From contig CM055063.1 of NCBI GenBank assembly GCA_029204045.2, positions 27,535,721 through 27,599,720 on the forward strand: a stretch of 64,000 nucleotides of DNA, written 5' to 3'. A program made the position numbers and the translations under genes. This DNA is from Tillandsia leiboldiana (Eukaryota > Streptophyta > Magnoliopsida > Poales > Bromeliaceae). Shown in pieces: positions 33,831 through 44,259 of this stretch. Under the pieces are notes generated by a model. It did no database searches and was not told the DNA's origin. It worked only from the letters and a program-made list of their open reading frames with translations. Every line of letters starts with the position of its first letter. The stretch's first letter is position 1.

Positions 33831-34432
33831 TCTTCTAGGTGGCTGGAAACACGATCTACAAGTCATGAATATCATGCAGAAAATAAATTTTCCTAACTAA
33901 AAATCATAAAAAATAAACTATATATAATTGGGATAATCAAAATATCAATAAAGAAAGAATGCATAATTTCATAAATCATCAAAAACCCTCGAACATATAC
34001 CGCTTCCCTCTATTCCATTTCTCTCTCTCTACTTGTGACCAAGGAATAAAGTGTCGCCCCGTGCCGGCGACACGTACCATGCCCCCAAGATAAGGGCACG
34101 GTGCGGGGGGGTATCTTAGGCCCCCCCTCCTTTTTCTAGGTGGTTGGAAACGCGATCTACAAGTCATGAATATCATGCAGAAAATAAATTTTTCTAACTA
34201 AAAATCATAAAAAATAAACTACATATAATTGGGATAATCAAAATATCAATAAAGAAAGAATGCATAATTTCATAAATCATCAAAAACCCTTAAACATATA
34301 CCGCTTCCCTCTATTCCATTTCTCTCTCTCTACTTGTGACCAAGGAATAAAGTGTCGCCCCGTGCCGAGTGGCACGGGACGACACGTACCATGCCCCCAA
34401 GATAATGGCACGGTGCGGAGGGGTATCTTAGC
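33831..34432. repeat. 301-bp tandem duplication spanning a hAT terminus
   Basis: Two direct copies with period 301 (about 33831-34131 and 34132-34432). Each carries the same flanking intron sequence (CTAGGTGG...AACATATACCGCTTCC), the target CTTGTGAC and the first ~90 bp of the hAT element. Only the second copy continues into the element. There are a handful of substitutions and a short deletion between copies. Confidence 0.93.
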
Positions 34433-34852
34433 GCCCCCCCGATCTCGGCGATACCCTGTGGGTATCGCGCTAGACAACGCGATACCCAGTATCGCCCGTG
34501 CCGTTCCGGCTTCTTTTTTTTCTTTTTTTCCTTTTTTTTTTCAATAACACAGTTATTATGATTTTTTAACTTTTTCTTTGACCATACAATTTTTCTTTTT
34601 TTGTTTTTTTCCTCTTCCACCTTGGTTTTTTATTTTTTCCGCTTTTTCTCTTTCCACCCGTGAATGGAATCCTTTTTTCCTTCCTTTTTCTTTCTTCCCT
34701 CTCCTCCCTCCCAGTCCTACAACAAATCTTCTATACTCTCTCTCTCTCTTTCTTTCTTTATTTTCCTTTCTTCTTAGTTCTTACATATCTTCTTAATTTT
34801 CTTGTCTTTTTTCATCACTAAAAAAAGACAAAAAAATTGCAAATCGAATATC

Positions 34853-34870
34853 TACTTATTAGGTAAGTAA
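34853..34870 (+). other. Candidate 5' non-coding exon end and splice donor of the hAT transposase
   Basis: TACTTATTAGGTAAGT occurs at 34853-34868 and again in the transposase-less copy at about 12965-12980, in both cases after a pyrimidine-rich leader. GTAAGT is a consensus donor. I infer a leader intron upstream of the transposase. Confidence 0.5.
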
Positions 34871-35809
34871 AAAATATTATAATTTAAATTTTTATTTTGA
34901 ACTTTTGAATATTTCATGATTATAAAATTCTTTTTTTAAAGAAATATAAAATTAGTCATTTTTTATTTATAGTTTATAAAAAGTTGAAAATAAATCTACT
35001 TAATTTAATTATCATACGGTCCTATTATAGTTAATCTAATTATCATACGGTCCCTCGTCAAAACAATATAGATTAAACTTGCAAATATTCATTAACTATT
35101 TGAGAAAAATTTCAACGACATAGACCACAATTTACAGGAAAGGTGGCAACAAGATGGCAGAAAGAGCCATGGAAGCATCTTTACAGGAAAGGTGGCAGCA
35201 AGATGAAGTCCAACGACATAGAGCATAATTTACGACCTCTCAGTTTGATGTCGGTAGTAGGTCTGGGTCTGGCTCTGCACCATCAGATTTATCTCGAAGT
35301 GGTTTTGTTGGTCGCAAGTTCGACAGATTAAAAAAAATACCAAAAGGAAAAAGTAGAAAAGCTCTAAATATTATAGATATAGATAGATCCAATGGCATTT
35401 CCTGACCCAGATACTCAACAACAGCGCATAGATACAATGCTAAGAAAAGATAAAAAAGGCAGAATTGGTCGAGCAATAGCAAAGCTTTTTCACTTCAATC
35501 ATATTCCTTCCCATGTAGCAAACTATCTATATTATAGATCAATGATCGCTATCGTACAAAAGAGGGGTCCAGAAGTTGAACCCCCAACACCATATGAGAT
35601 CACCGGCAAATACCTTAATGCGGAGGTCAATAATATCCATGCATGGGTAAAAAACTTCAAACAACAGTGGGAGATGTATAGTGTTACCTTGATGTGTGAT
35701 AATTGGATATCACAGACACATTTGAGCATCATAAATTTTTTATTTTATTGCAATGGCAATGTCGTCTTCCACAAGTCAGTTGATGCGACCGGTCGATTTG
35801 AAGATGCTG

Positions 35810-35811
<2 letters not shown>

Positions 35812-35842
<31 letters not shown>
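35812..35842. repeat. (TA)n microsatellite in the transposase frame
   Basis: About 15 TA units directly after the codons for DADYIY, apparently an expansion within coding sequence, followed by loss of the expected downstream residues. Confidence 0.9.
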
Positions 35843-35845
<3 letters not shown>

Positions 35846-35926
35846 TTACGCGCATTGCATCAACCTAATGATGTATAACTTTGGTATGATAAATCAAGTT
35901 AAAAAGAGTGTAGATTTTGCACAAAG

Positions 35927-36394
35927 TGTGACACCCCAATAATCCCACATCGGATGGGATTGGATTTGTGATTAGATATATAAGAGACATGGACACTAGT
36001 AATAATAACTAGGCTAAAGCATTTTGGGCTGTGGTTTGGGCCCAACGAGTTATTATTGCTAGTAGGTCGGGTAGCTACATTTGGTATTGGAGCTAGTCAC
36101 CAACCGGAAGTATGAGACGAGTCTCGGTTGAGCCTGGGTCTAGATGGCAAGGCTAGCGAGACAAGTCTCACATCGCCTGGTGATCTTGGGTTGTGTGTGT
36201 GTTTGGACTGACGAGGACGTCAGGCCTAAACGGGAAGAGTCTGTGACACCCCAATAATCCCACATCGAATGGGATTGGATTTGTGATTGAATATATAAGA
36301 GACATGGGCACTAGTAATAATAACTGGGCTTAAACATTTTGAACTGTGGTTTGGGCCCAACGAGTTATTATTGCTAGTGGGTCGGGTCGTTACA
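35927..36394 (+). mobile_element. TRIM retrotransposon, 468 bp with 153-bp LTRs
   Basis: LTRs 35927-36079 and 36242-36394 are both 153 bp, starting TGTGACACCCCAATAATCCC and ending TTGCTAGTRGGTCGGGT...TACA. The target duplication CAAAG is perfect (35922-35926 and 36395-36399). A primer site TTGGTATTGGAGCTAG begins at 36080, and a purine stretch GGGAAGAGT precedes the 3' LTR. It sits inside the transposase coding sequence: joining the two sides at the duplication reads VDFAQSVSKYLY in frame. No coding capacity. Confidence 0.95.
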
Positions 36395-38225
36395 CAAAGT
36401 GTATCTAAGTATTTGTATAATCATAATTTGATCCATGCTTTAATGGACAAATTCATTCGACGAGAGATCGTACATCCCGGTATCACACGATTTGTCAAAA
36501 ATTTTATCGCTCTAAGCAGTATCCTTCAAAATAAAAATAGTTTAAAGTCTATGTTTGCATCAAATGAATGGCAAACATCTCGTTATGCCTCCAAGACTGA
36601 TGGAAAGTCAATTGAGTAAATAATTCTGTCCACCAAATTTTGGGATTATGTGAAAAAAATTGTTGATATTGTGGAGCCGCTATACGTGGTCCTTCGATTG
36701 GTGGATCAGAAAAAAATACCTCAAATGGGACACGTCTATCATAAACTGAGGATGGCTAAAAAAAATATCAAGAAAGCCAATCTATTGCGGTGTTAATCTT
36801 ATCTAAAAATTATCGACAAACGTTAGGAAGTTCAGATAGGTCGGGATCTGCACCTAGTAGGCAAGTTTAAATTATAACAAAACTATTTGTTAGTGATTAT
36901 TCAATTGTATTCTTGTATTGCTGATGGAGTAATTTTTTCTTAATGATAGGTTATTATCATAATCCATAGTACCACCATCGTTATAATCTTGGATATGATG
37001 ATGAATTGTTAAAGGTATTATGAAATGTCATAAATAGATTAGAAATGGATCCAACGCATTCCGCTCTTGCCATAATGAGGTACAATAGCTTTTTCAATAT
37101 ATTATTAATTTATTATATGTTGATATGCTAATTCCTCATTATTATAATATTATAATATCATAATACAGGGAAAAATATTTCGTGAATCCTCTGAAACTTT
37201 TGGCGAAACTTGTGCAATTAACGGGAGACACAACACCGATCTCAGTAAGTAACTGAATAATTTAGACATTTTATATCTAATGATAAACCTACTTCGATAT
37301 AACTTTAATTTTTAATTGGATAGCTGAGTGGCGGCTACAATACGATGGATCAGCAAAGCATTTAAAGAAATTTGTTGTGTGTTTTATCTTAAACAACAGC
37401 GTCTAGTGGATGTGAACGCAACTGGAGTACCTTCGCATTGATACATACCAAAGTGGGTAACCGATTAGCGTATGCTCGATTAAAGAAGCTAGTTTACGTC
37501 CACTATAATATGAGGCTCCGTTTAAGATGTATGCAAGCGGAGTATGATAAGGAAAAGGAATTAAAAACTTATGATCCCTTAGATGTAAGCTTTATCAATG
37601 ATGAATCATACCCCATACTTGATTGGGTACAAGATAGAGAGAATCAAGAGGACCCTTTGCTCGATGAACCTGAAGATCCACCACGGCCATTCAGAATAAT
37701 CGCTAAGGAAGCATGAGTTAGTGATGTCAAAAGATGGGCTAACGAGAATATAGAGGGGGGGAGTAGGGTCTTATAATCAGTCTGGTGATGTGCAAGAACA
37801 AGCAACTTAGAGTGAAGAATCACAAAATCTTGTAGATGACTCTGATGCAGAATTTGAGCGTCTTATGCTGGGACCTGGAGATGGTCGCCCATGTCGTACT
37901 CAAAGTCAATCGGAAAAAGAAAAGGCATCGTCTATCGCAAAGAGACCTTCAACAACAATCATAAGTGGTAAGGGTAAATAAATTATGACATCGGTGGATC
38001 CATTAGATGCAGTTGATGCACTCCCGCTTGATAATGATAGCGATACATCGACACCATCAAATTCTGAGTTACCATGGTCCAAAGATGAATATAGATATGA
38101 CGACGACACCACCAATAGCATTGGAGATGGTGGCGAATTAATTCCACCAACGCAATGGGAGGGTGGAGGTGAGGGCAGGAAAAATGCATTCACTCATGCC
38201 ACTCAAGATGATCATAGGTCTCAAC

Positions 38226-38569
38226 CAAGGTTTTAAGTATCCATCGACACGGACCGTATCTACCGTGTCGTACCGTGCCAACAAGATACCGGCACGATAC
38301 AGCTCCCGCGCCGATGACACAGTTCAAAACCCTTTTTTCTTAAAATTACTAAGTAATTTTCTTAATAAAGTTCAAAATATTTGATAAAGATACATAATAA
38401 GCAATTAAAAAATTTTGTTGCTAAAGAAATTAAATATTTCATGCCATTATGTGTCGGCACGCATGTATTTTTTGTGACCGGCACTCATCGGCACGGCTCG
38501 GCACGCACCGTACCATACCGTGCCGGCAAGTTTTCGGCACGACCCCGTGCCACAGCACTTAAATCCTTG
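38226..38569. mobile_element. hAT MITE, short GGCACG subfamily (copy 4), in the transposase tail
   Basis: 344 bp, same length and orientation as 4043-4386 and highly similar. Duplications GTCTCAAC (38218-38225) and GTCTCGAC (38570-38577) differ by one base. It interrupts the transposase C-terminal tail. Confidence 0.94.
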
Positions 38570-39151
38570 GTCTCGACCACGTCAGACATCTAGAGTAGTA
38601 TATGATCGCAGAAAAGGTAATAGGTCCACACAACAAGATTATAAGAAGATGAGAGAGGGTTTGAAAGCGGTGTCAACTAGGCACCCATGAAGGGATGATA
38701 ATTAGTACACATAGTTTGATAGTACTTCGGTTTTATCATATCCCTCGTATCAACATGGCTTTTATGGAGAGAGATATGATTATGATCCATCCGTACCTTT
38801 ATATAGTGAAAGCTCGTATGGTGAATCACATAGTGATAACACTGCATACCCACATTACGGTTTTTCTATTCCATACCATCCTTATCCTTATAATATTGCA
38901 ATCCATATGCCAGTACAAGTGACTGTTGTCGATCATATCGGTAATCCATTTGCATATGCACATTACGTGCGACAATACAATGAGATATACCAACAATATA
39001 TGACTTTTCCACAGTACCAGCAATATCTATACCAACATTGTCAAATAAATATTGTATCTGCAGATTGTGATGTCATATAATCAACCACGACAATCTATGT
39101 GGAATTAAGCAGTCATCTCTCTATAAATATGTGAATTTAAATAATTATTGT

Positions 39152-39500
39152 CGAGGATTTAAGTGTCGTGGCACGGGGTCGTGTCAAAACTTGCCGGCAC
39201 GGTACGGCACAGTGCGTACCGAGCCATGCAGATGAGTGTCGGTCACAAAAAATACATGTGTGCCGACACATAATGGCATGAAATATTTATTTTCTTTAGC
39301 AACAAAATTTTATAATTGCTTATTATGTATCTTTATCAAATATTTTGAACTTTATTGAAAAAAATACTTAGTAATTTAAAGAAAAAAGGGTTTTGAACTG
39401 TGCCATCGGCATCGGCACAAGGGTTGTATCGTGCCGGTATCTTGTTGGCACGATACGGCACGGTGGATACGGTCTGTGCCGATAGATACTTAAATCCTTG
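39152..39500. mobile_element. hAT MITE, short GGCACG subfamily (copy 5)
   Basis: A 349 bp copy in reverse orientation, CGAGGATTTAAGTG to ACTTAAATCCTTG, with a perfect duplication ATTATTGT (39144-39151 and 39501-39508). It lies between the transposase stop region and the right terminus of the 5.5 kb hAT. Confidence 0.93.
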
Positions 39501-39851
39501 ATTATTGTACTTGTAAATTTTATTATTATATTGTTATTTCTATTCTCTATGAGGTATAGTTGTACTTTATATATAAAAAAAGTTACCAGTAAATTAATTG
39601 CTGAGTACAGTAAGCTATATATAGCCAATATTCATAATTATTTCACTAAACATTTCAAAACAATATTATAAGAGTTTATTGGGAACAAACAAATTTTAAA
39701 AAAACCGTGCCAGAGCGTGCCACTGGGAGGTCATGCATATCTATCGGCGCGCAAGCGTGCCACGTGTCGGCACGGAAGTGCCCGTGTCGTACCGTGTCAG
39801 GCGGACACCAGCACGCCCTCGTACCACGCCACCTTAATCCTTGCTTGTGAC

Positions 39852-40629
39852 ATACTCCATTTCCCTCTCTTGCATTCTGACACAAAAAGAGTGCAAAGCA
39901 GTACCTTCTATGATGAAACACCTTTATACCCAAATCCAAAATCTGGGTTCAAAGCACTCGCGATATTACCAGGCATATTGGCAAACAAAGTGAACTAAAA
40001 ATTGCGCTATTACTTGTCATTATCCTAAACCCATGATATGTCTCCAACACCCATGGCATGACACTGAATATCCATCAATAACGGATGCTTTCTAAACCAA
40101 ACTGTTGCTAACTTGCTATTAGCCATCATTAAATCATAGATATACATTTTAACTACTGCAAGAAGCTGCATGCACTAAATCACAAAAAGTAAATTCTTCT
40201 AATCTATTTCTTGTAGCTGGTAATATCATGGCTGCTATTATCAGCAATTTCAATGAATAATTTCTTGGCTCTCATCAACTATTTCGTAATTTATATTCTC
40301 TAAAATGCTACATGGGATTGCTCCTAGGGATACACACAATATTTTGCCAAAAAGGTTACTCGAATTGATCATTTCGTTATTTCAAATTGATAGGTACATA
40401 GGATATTTACTTCCAAGAGGAAAACAAAATAAGTGACTGAGGAGGAATAGTTATCAGTGAAGAACTTCATTATACATTATGCCAAAAGAAGTCTCAAAGC
40501 AACAACACAGAAAACAAATAGAGAGCAATATACCATTCAAAGTACAATATTAAAGACAAAAGGCAAAATAAGTTGCTTCATGATACTAGGACAATTTTGC
40601 CAACTCTGATATAAAAATTGAAAATGTAC
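39852..40629. other. Intron next to the MORN exon donor
   Basis: Ordinary AT-rich intron, apparently free of recent insertions. No feature recognised. Confidence 0.45.
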
Positions 40630-41734
40630 CTGATTCCTAGCTGCAAGTTTAGCATCAGATAGTAGCTCTTGTGACCTTTGTAAATTGTTTCACCTGGCCT
40701 CCTTACTCGTTTCCTTCGGAGTTTATGTTGCCACATACTTCTCGTTGATGCCTTTGAATCATAGTGTCTTCTTCTTTCCTTTATTAAGACACCTTGAACG
40801 TATTCTCTTTCATAGATGAAAAAATGGTCATTTTGAAGTTCATTCGGACCATCACACGAACTGGAAGTGTAGTTACTCTCCTGCGACAAAGTACTTCGAG
40901 AATTATCGTCAAGGTCCCACACCCCATCAACTGAAATAGTTGTATTTGATATGCGCCCACGCCCTCGAAAAAACCTCCCTATATTCCACCTACCCAAGAT
41001 GTTTCTTTCTGAAATCAATGTATTCTGCTTAATCTCTCCAGAATTCATTAATGATGCAAGAAGTGGATTCTGAGAGTTATTATCATATGCAGTATATTCG
41101 GAGAACTTTTGGTACTGAGGAAGTTTGCTCCCAACAGGATAGAAAGTTCCTTGGCCATCCTTTAGCCCCTTACTCCATGTCCCAAAGTAATATGACCCAT
41201 CAGCATACTTCAAACAACCTGTGCCATGTATTAATCCATCTAACCAAGAGCCGTCAAACAAATCACCATTTGCCCACTTCAAAACTCCTCTCCCACTCAT
41301 TTTACCAGCCTTCCAGCTTCCAACATAAGTGTTCCCGTTGCTCCATGTATACTTACCAACCCCTTCTTGCAAACCTTCTTTCCAAAAGCCATCATAAATA
41401 TCTGAATTAGAATAAGTTTTTACTCCCATCCCATGTTGTATACTCATCCTCCAAGTGCCTTTATAACTTGAACCATCAATCCTAAAGAAAGTGCCCGACC
41501 CATGAAGGAAGCCCCCGCTGACATCACCTTCATATGTAGCTCCTGATGGCCAATGAACCTGTCCGTGGCCAGTCAATTGGCTTTTGTCCCACTTACCAAT
41601 GTAACTTGTCCCATCAGACCATATATATTTTCCTTCTCCCTGAGGAATCAATCCATCGAAGTCTCCAATATAGATGTCTCCATTGGAGAGGACTTCTTCT
41701 CTGCTCCAGGTAATCAAATCAATCACTACCCCAA
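40630..41734 (-). CDS. PIP5K: PIP5K exon: eight MORN repeats and linker (PIP5K9-like)
   Basis: This long exon encodes the N-terminal half of a plant phosphatidylinositol 4-phosphate 5-kinase, which makes PI(4,5)P2 from PI4P at the plasma membrane. Eight MORN repeats are readable, for example YIGKWDKSQLTGHGQVHWPS and YVGSWKAGKMSGRGVLKWAN, ending LKDGQGTFYPVGSKLP. They are followed by a Ser/Asn-rich linker, a basic cluster KLRRKRVRRPGETI, and KGHKSYYLMLNLQLGIR, where the PIPK domain begins. MORN repeats in this family bind membrane and regulate the kinase. The donor GTACAT is at 40629. I place the acceptor at 41735-41736 (CTTCTCTTAG, with a pyrimidine tract); GAGCAG just above 41700 is an alternative. 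The start codon is in an upstream exon I did not find. Order and sequence recall Arabidopsis PIP5K9, from memory. Confidence 0.93.
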
Positions 41735-42772
41735 CTAAGAGAAGATTTTGGAGACAAAATTTACAAAAGAGAAGAAGAAGCATGTAGGGAAAAAAATGTA
41801 TAAGTTCACCTTACACTACCCTCATAGCTCATCTCTCATACCAGCCCTTTTAATTTATTTCCTGATTTCCTTTTGTAACTTTAAAGTGAAAAGAAGAGAA
41901 GAAACTCTTTGGTCACATAGAACAAGCGCAGAACTGCAAGCTTCAACAATACAAAACATAAGAATCATGAGCGATGCAAACACAAAGAGATAAGTAAATA
42001 TCAAACTGTTATCTTACCAAATATTAATCCACTTGCATTTTTTCATAAAAGAATGAACTCCAATGTCCATAACCATGTAAATTGGCTTTCTTAGTTGTCT
42101 AAAAGTGATAGATAGGAAAGTGGTATTGTAAGAATAGAGCATAAAAAAGTAGGTACATCAACTCAAGACGAAAAATCAATGAAGGAACAGAAGGACAGCC
42201 AACATTAATCTTACATACTTAGATGATATTTATTAGTTATGACTTCTCAGTGCCAAGTTCCCACAACGAAATTTGAAACAAGACAAAGAACCAAAATGTA
42301 CTAAATGTTATAGCAATTTTACATATAGCCTCAGGCTACTTAACTAGTCATTGCATGGGGTGGGCCGATATGTTTCATGAAAGCTCTTCCACAAATTCTA
42401 TAGCCGAAGGTAATAATGTAAAAATTCTGCTTAAAAGTTAGCTGTCCTGATGAGCATTACCATTTCAACTTGTCAGTTTTCTGTTCAACTGATGCTTCAT
42501 TTCGTTCATTAAAAAAAAAAAAAACAAAACAAAAAGGTATTATTTAAGCAACTGAACTAAGGTAGGTAAGATACCGCTTGTCAATTTCGACACCCTGAAA
42601 TTAGCTTACACTAATTAGCTTATCATAGCCTGCATCATTGTAGATAAAAGAGATCTAGCCCTATGTCCCAAAACACTTAAATACTCCTATTAATCTAAAC
42701 TTCAATTATTTTAGCTTGCTTCAATCTAATTTTTGAAATAGATACATAGGGTCCTGAAATTGTGATTAAAGA
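41735..42772. other. Intron upstream of the MORN exon
   Basis: AT-rich sequence without clear terminal repeats or coding domain. The missing first coding exon could be here or farther right; no candidate with a convincing start was found. Confidence 0.4.
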
Positions 42773-43053
42773 TGTAATATACTGGGCCTTCGCAAAGGAG
42801 TAAGGTCACAGTTTGAGCTAGTGGATCTGTGGATGGAATCTAGTATCGGTATCCGGTGGTTATTGAGCTGAGTTAGATCTGTTTTGGCGCAAAACGGGCA
42901 CGGAAAATGAATTGTAGAAACGAAAACTATTGAAACTGAAGTTTCCATAGTAGTTTCAAGCGCTTGGAGGATGTTGCAGATGCCTAAAATTCTTGTGTTG
43001 TGAAGGGAGTGATGTTTCAAATGATCCGGACTGCACCATGGATGACCCGGAAG

Positions 43054-43843
43054 TAGGGGTGTAATGTGGGCCGTACGGCCCACATTTTTCAGGCCGAAAT
43101 GGGCCAGGGGCCAGCCCGGTCCGACCCGGATTCAAATCCGGGCCGTGCCATGCCGGGCCGGATCTCTTAAGCATCCAGCCCAGCACGGCCCTTTGGCCCG
43201 TGCCGGGCCGTGCCGTGCCGGGCCGTGCTTTGGGCCGGCTTCTTAAATTTTTTATTTAAATTTTTTTAAAAAATATAAATAATAAATTATTTCTATTTAA
43301 TTTTATAATTTAATAAAAAAACTAAAATTTATAAAAGTAATTATAAAATAACAAATTTTTAAAATTTTAAAAAATTATTTATAAATTTTTATTAAAAAAA
43401 ATAAATTTGAAAAAAGGTTTTGGTCCAATGGATCATAAAATTTTGATCCATTGGACCAAAACCACATCTCCCAAGATGCCATAAAGACCTTGGGAGGAGG
43501 GCTCATGGGGAGAAGGGCCAAGAAAAGCACTTCTCCCCAAGAGGCTCATGGGGAGAAGAGCCAAAAAGAGCTCTTCTCCCCAAGAGTTGACCCCAAGGCC
43601 TAAGGCAAGTTGCCTTGGGCCTTGGGGTCCGGGCCGTGCTGGCCCGGCTGGCATGGCCCACATGGTCGTGCCGGGCCGCAGGCCTGCACCTTGGCCCGGC
43701 AAGGCTCAGGCCCGTCACGGGCCGTGCCGGGCCGGGCCGACGGGCCTTGAAGTAATGGCCCAGTAGGCCCAAAAGTTTGGATCGGGCCGGCCCAGCACGA
43801 AGCTACAGTAACCGTGCCGGGCCGGGCGGGCCACGCACCCCTA
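43054..43843. mobile_element. GGGCC-rich hAT element nested in the solo LTR
   Basis: This 790 bp element starts TAGGGGTGTAATG and ends GCACCCCTA, flanked by a perfect 8-bp duplication CCCGGAAG (43046-43053 and 43844-43851). Both ends are packed with GGGCCGTGCCGGGCC-like motifs around an AT core (43245-43425). A segment near 43490-43610 repeats GGGGAGAAG/CTTCTCCCC in direct and inverted form. Non-coding; the GC-rich ORFs are artefacts of the motif repeats. Confidence 0.9.
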
Positions 43844-44251
43844 CCCGGAAGATTCGAGCGCAAGTTCGGACCCCCGATTATCTTCCTGGAAATTAGTGAA
43901 CATTGAGGTCACTGCTCACGTGATGTTGCAGGCGCCTGAAAGTATTGTGGACGCCCAAATGATTGCAAATAAGTGCAACCAAGTGCGAAGCGGTGAGAAG
44001 GTGACTCACTACGTGGGTTTCGGACGCCTGAGGATGGTTTTGAGCGCCTAAAAAGTCTGAGTTGGCATTCTTAATGATGTTTCGGATGCCCGATTGAGTA
44101 ACTGGGCGCCCGAAGTAGTCAGACTGAGTATAGTTAATGATGTTTCAAACGTCCGAAAATGGTTCCGGCCGCCCGAAATCTATTTCGAGCTGAGGGGTTA
44201 GTTTGGTGTTTTGTTGAAAGTTTGGGGGCTCAAATGCAATTTTTAGTGGCC

Positions 44252-44259
44252 TATAAATA
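44252..44259 (+). promoter_or_regulatory. LTR TATA box within CCTATAAATAGGCC
   Basis: Same 14-bp core promoter as at 5609-5622 in the other solo LTR. Confidence 0.7.

Larger units (their letters stand above)
35150..39080 (+). pseudogene. hAT transposase (DUF659 and C-terminal dimerisation type), disrupted
   Basis: The N-terminal part near 35150-35390 ends FVGRKFDRLKKIPKGKSRK. After a frameshift comes the DUF659-like part 35392-35800 (GRAIAKLFHFNHIPSHVAN, MCDNWISQTHLSIINFLFYC). The frame resumes after the TRIM with IVHPGITRFVKNFIALSSIL near 36470, then FWDYVKKIVDIVEPLYVVLR near 36640. The hAT dimerisation segment SSGCERNWSTFALIHTKVGN lies near 37400-37460, followed by YVHYNMRLRLR. A Tyr-rich tail runs from 38740 to 39070. 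Frameshifts, stops, a TA microsatellite, a TRIM and a MITE interrupt it. Probable introns (GTAAGT at about 37243) are also present. It cannot make active enzyme as it stands. Confidence 0.88.
34341..39843 (+). mobile_element. 5.5 kb hAT transposon with transposase remnants: likely parent of the GGCACG long subfamily
   Basis: Starts CAAGGAATAAAGTGTCG and ends CCACCTTAATCCTTG, flanked by a perfect 8-bp duplication CTTGTGAC (34333-34340 and 39844-39851). Both ends match the non-autonomous copies: GGCACG clusters and GATACCC palindromes at the left, and at the right the AT tract ending in CTTATTGGGAACAAA-like sequence followed by GCACGCAAGCGTGCC-type repeats. It carries a hAT transposase reading frame on the plus strand. 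Three nested insertions (35927-36394, 38226-38569, 39152-39500) postdate it. It lies opposite to the PIP5K gene's orientation. Confidence 0.9.

Noticed and set aside
41735..41783. ATG at 41783 as the PIP5K start
   Set aside because: The predicted MLLLLFCKFCLQNLL leader overlaps a polypyrimidine tract with a good acceptor (CTTCTCTTAG). It is better read as intron.
43064..43863. GC-rich ORFs with GPARP/GRAGP repeats
   Set aside because: Products of GGGCC motif arrays in a hAT element, read in all frames.
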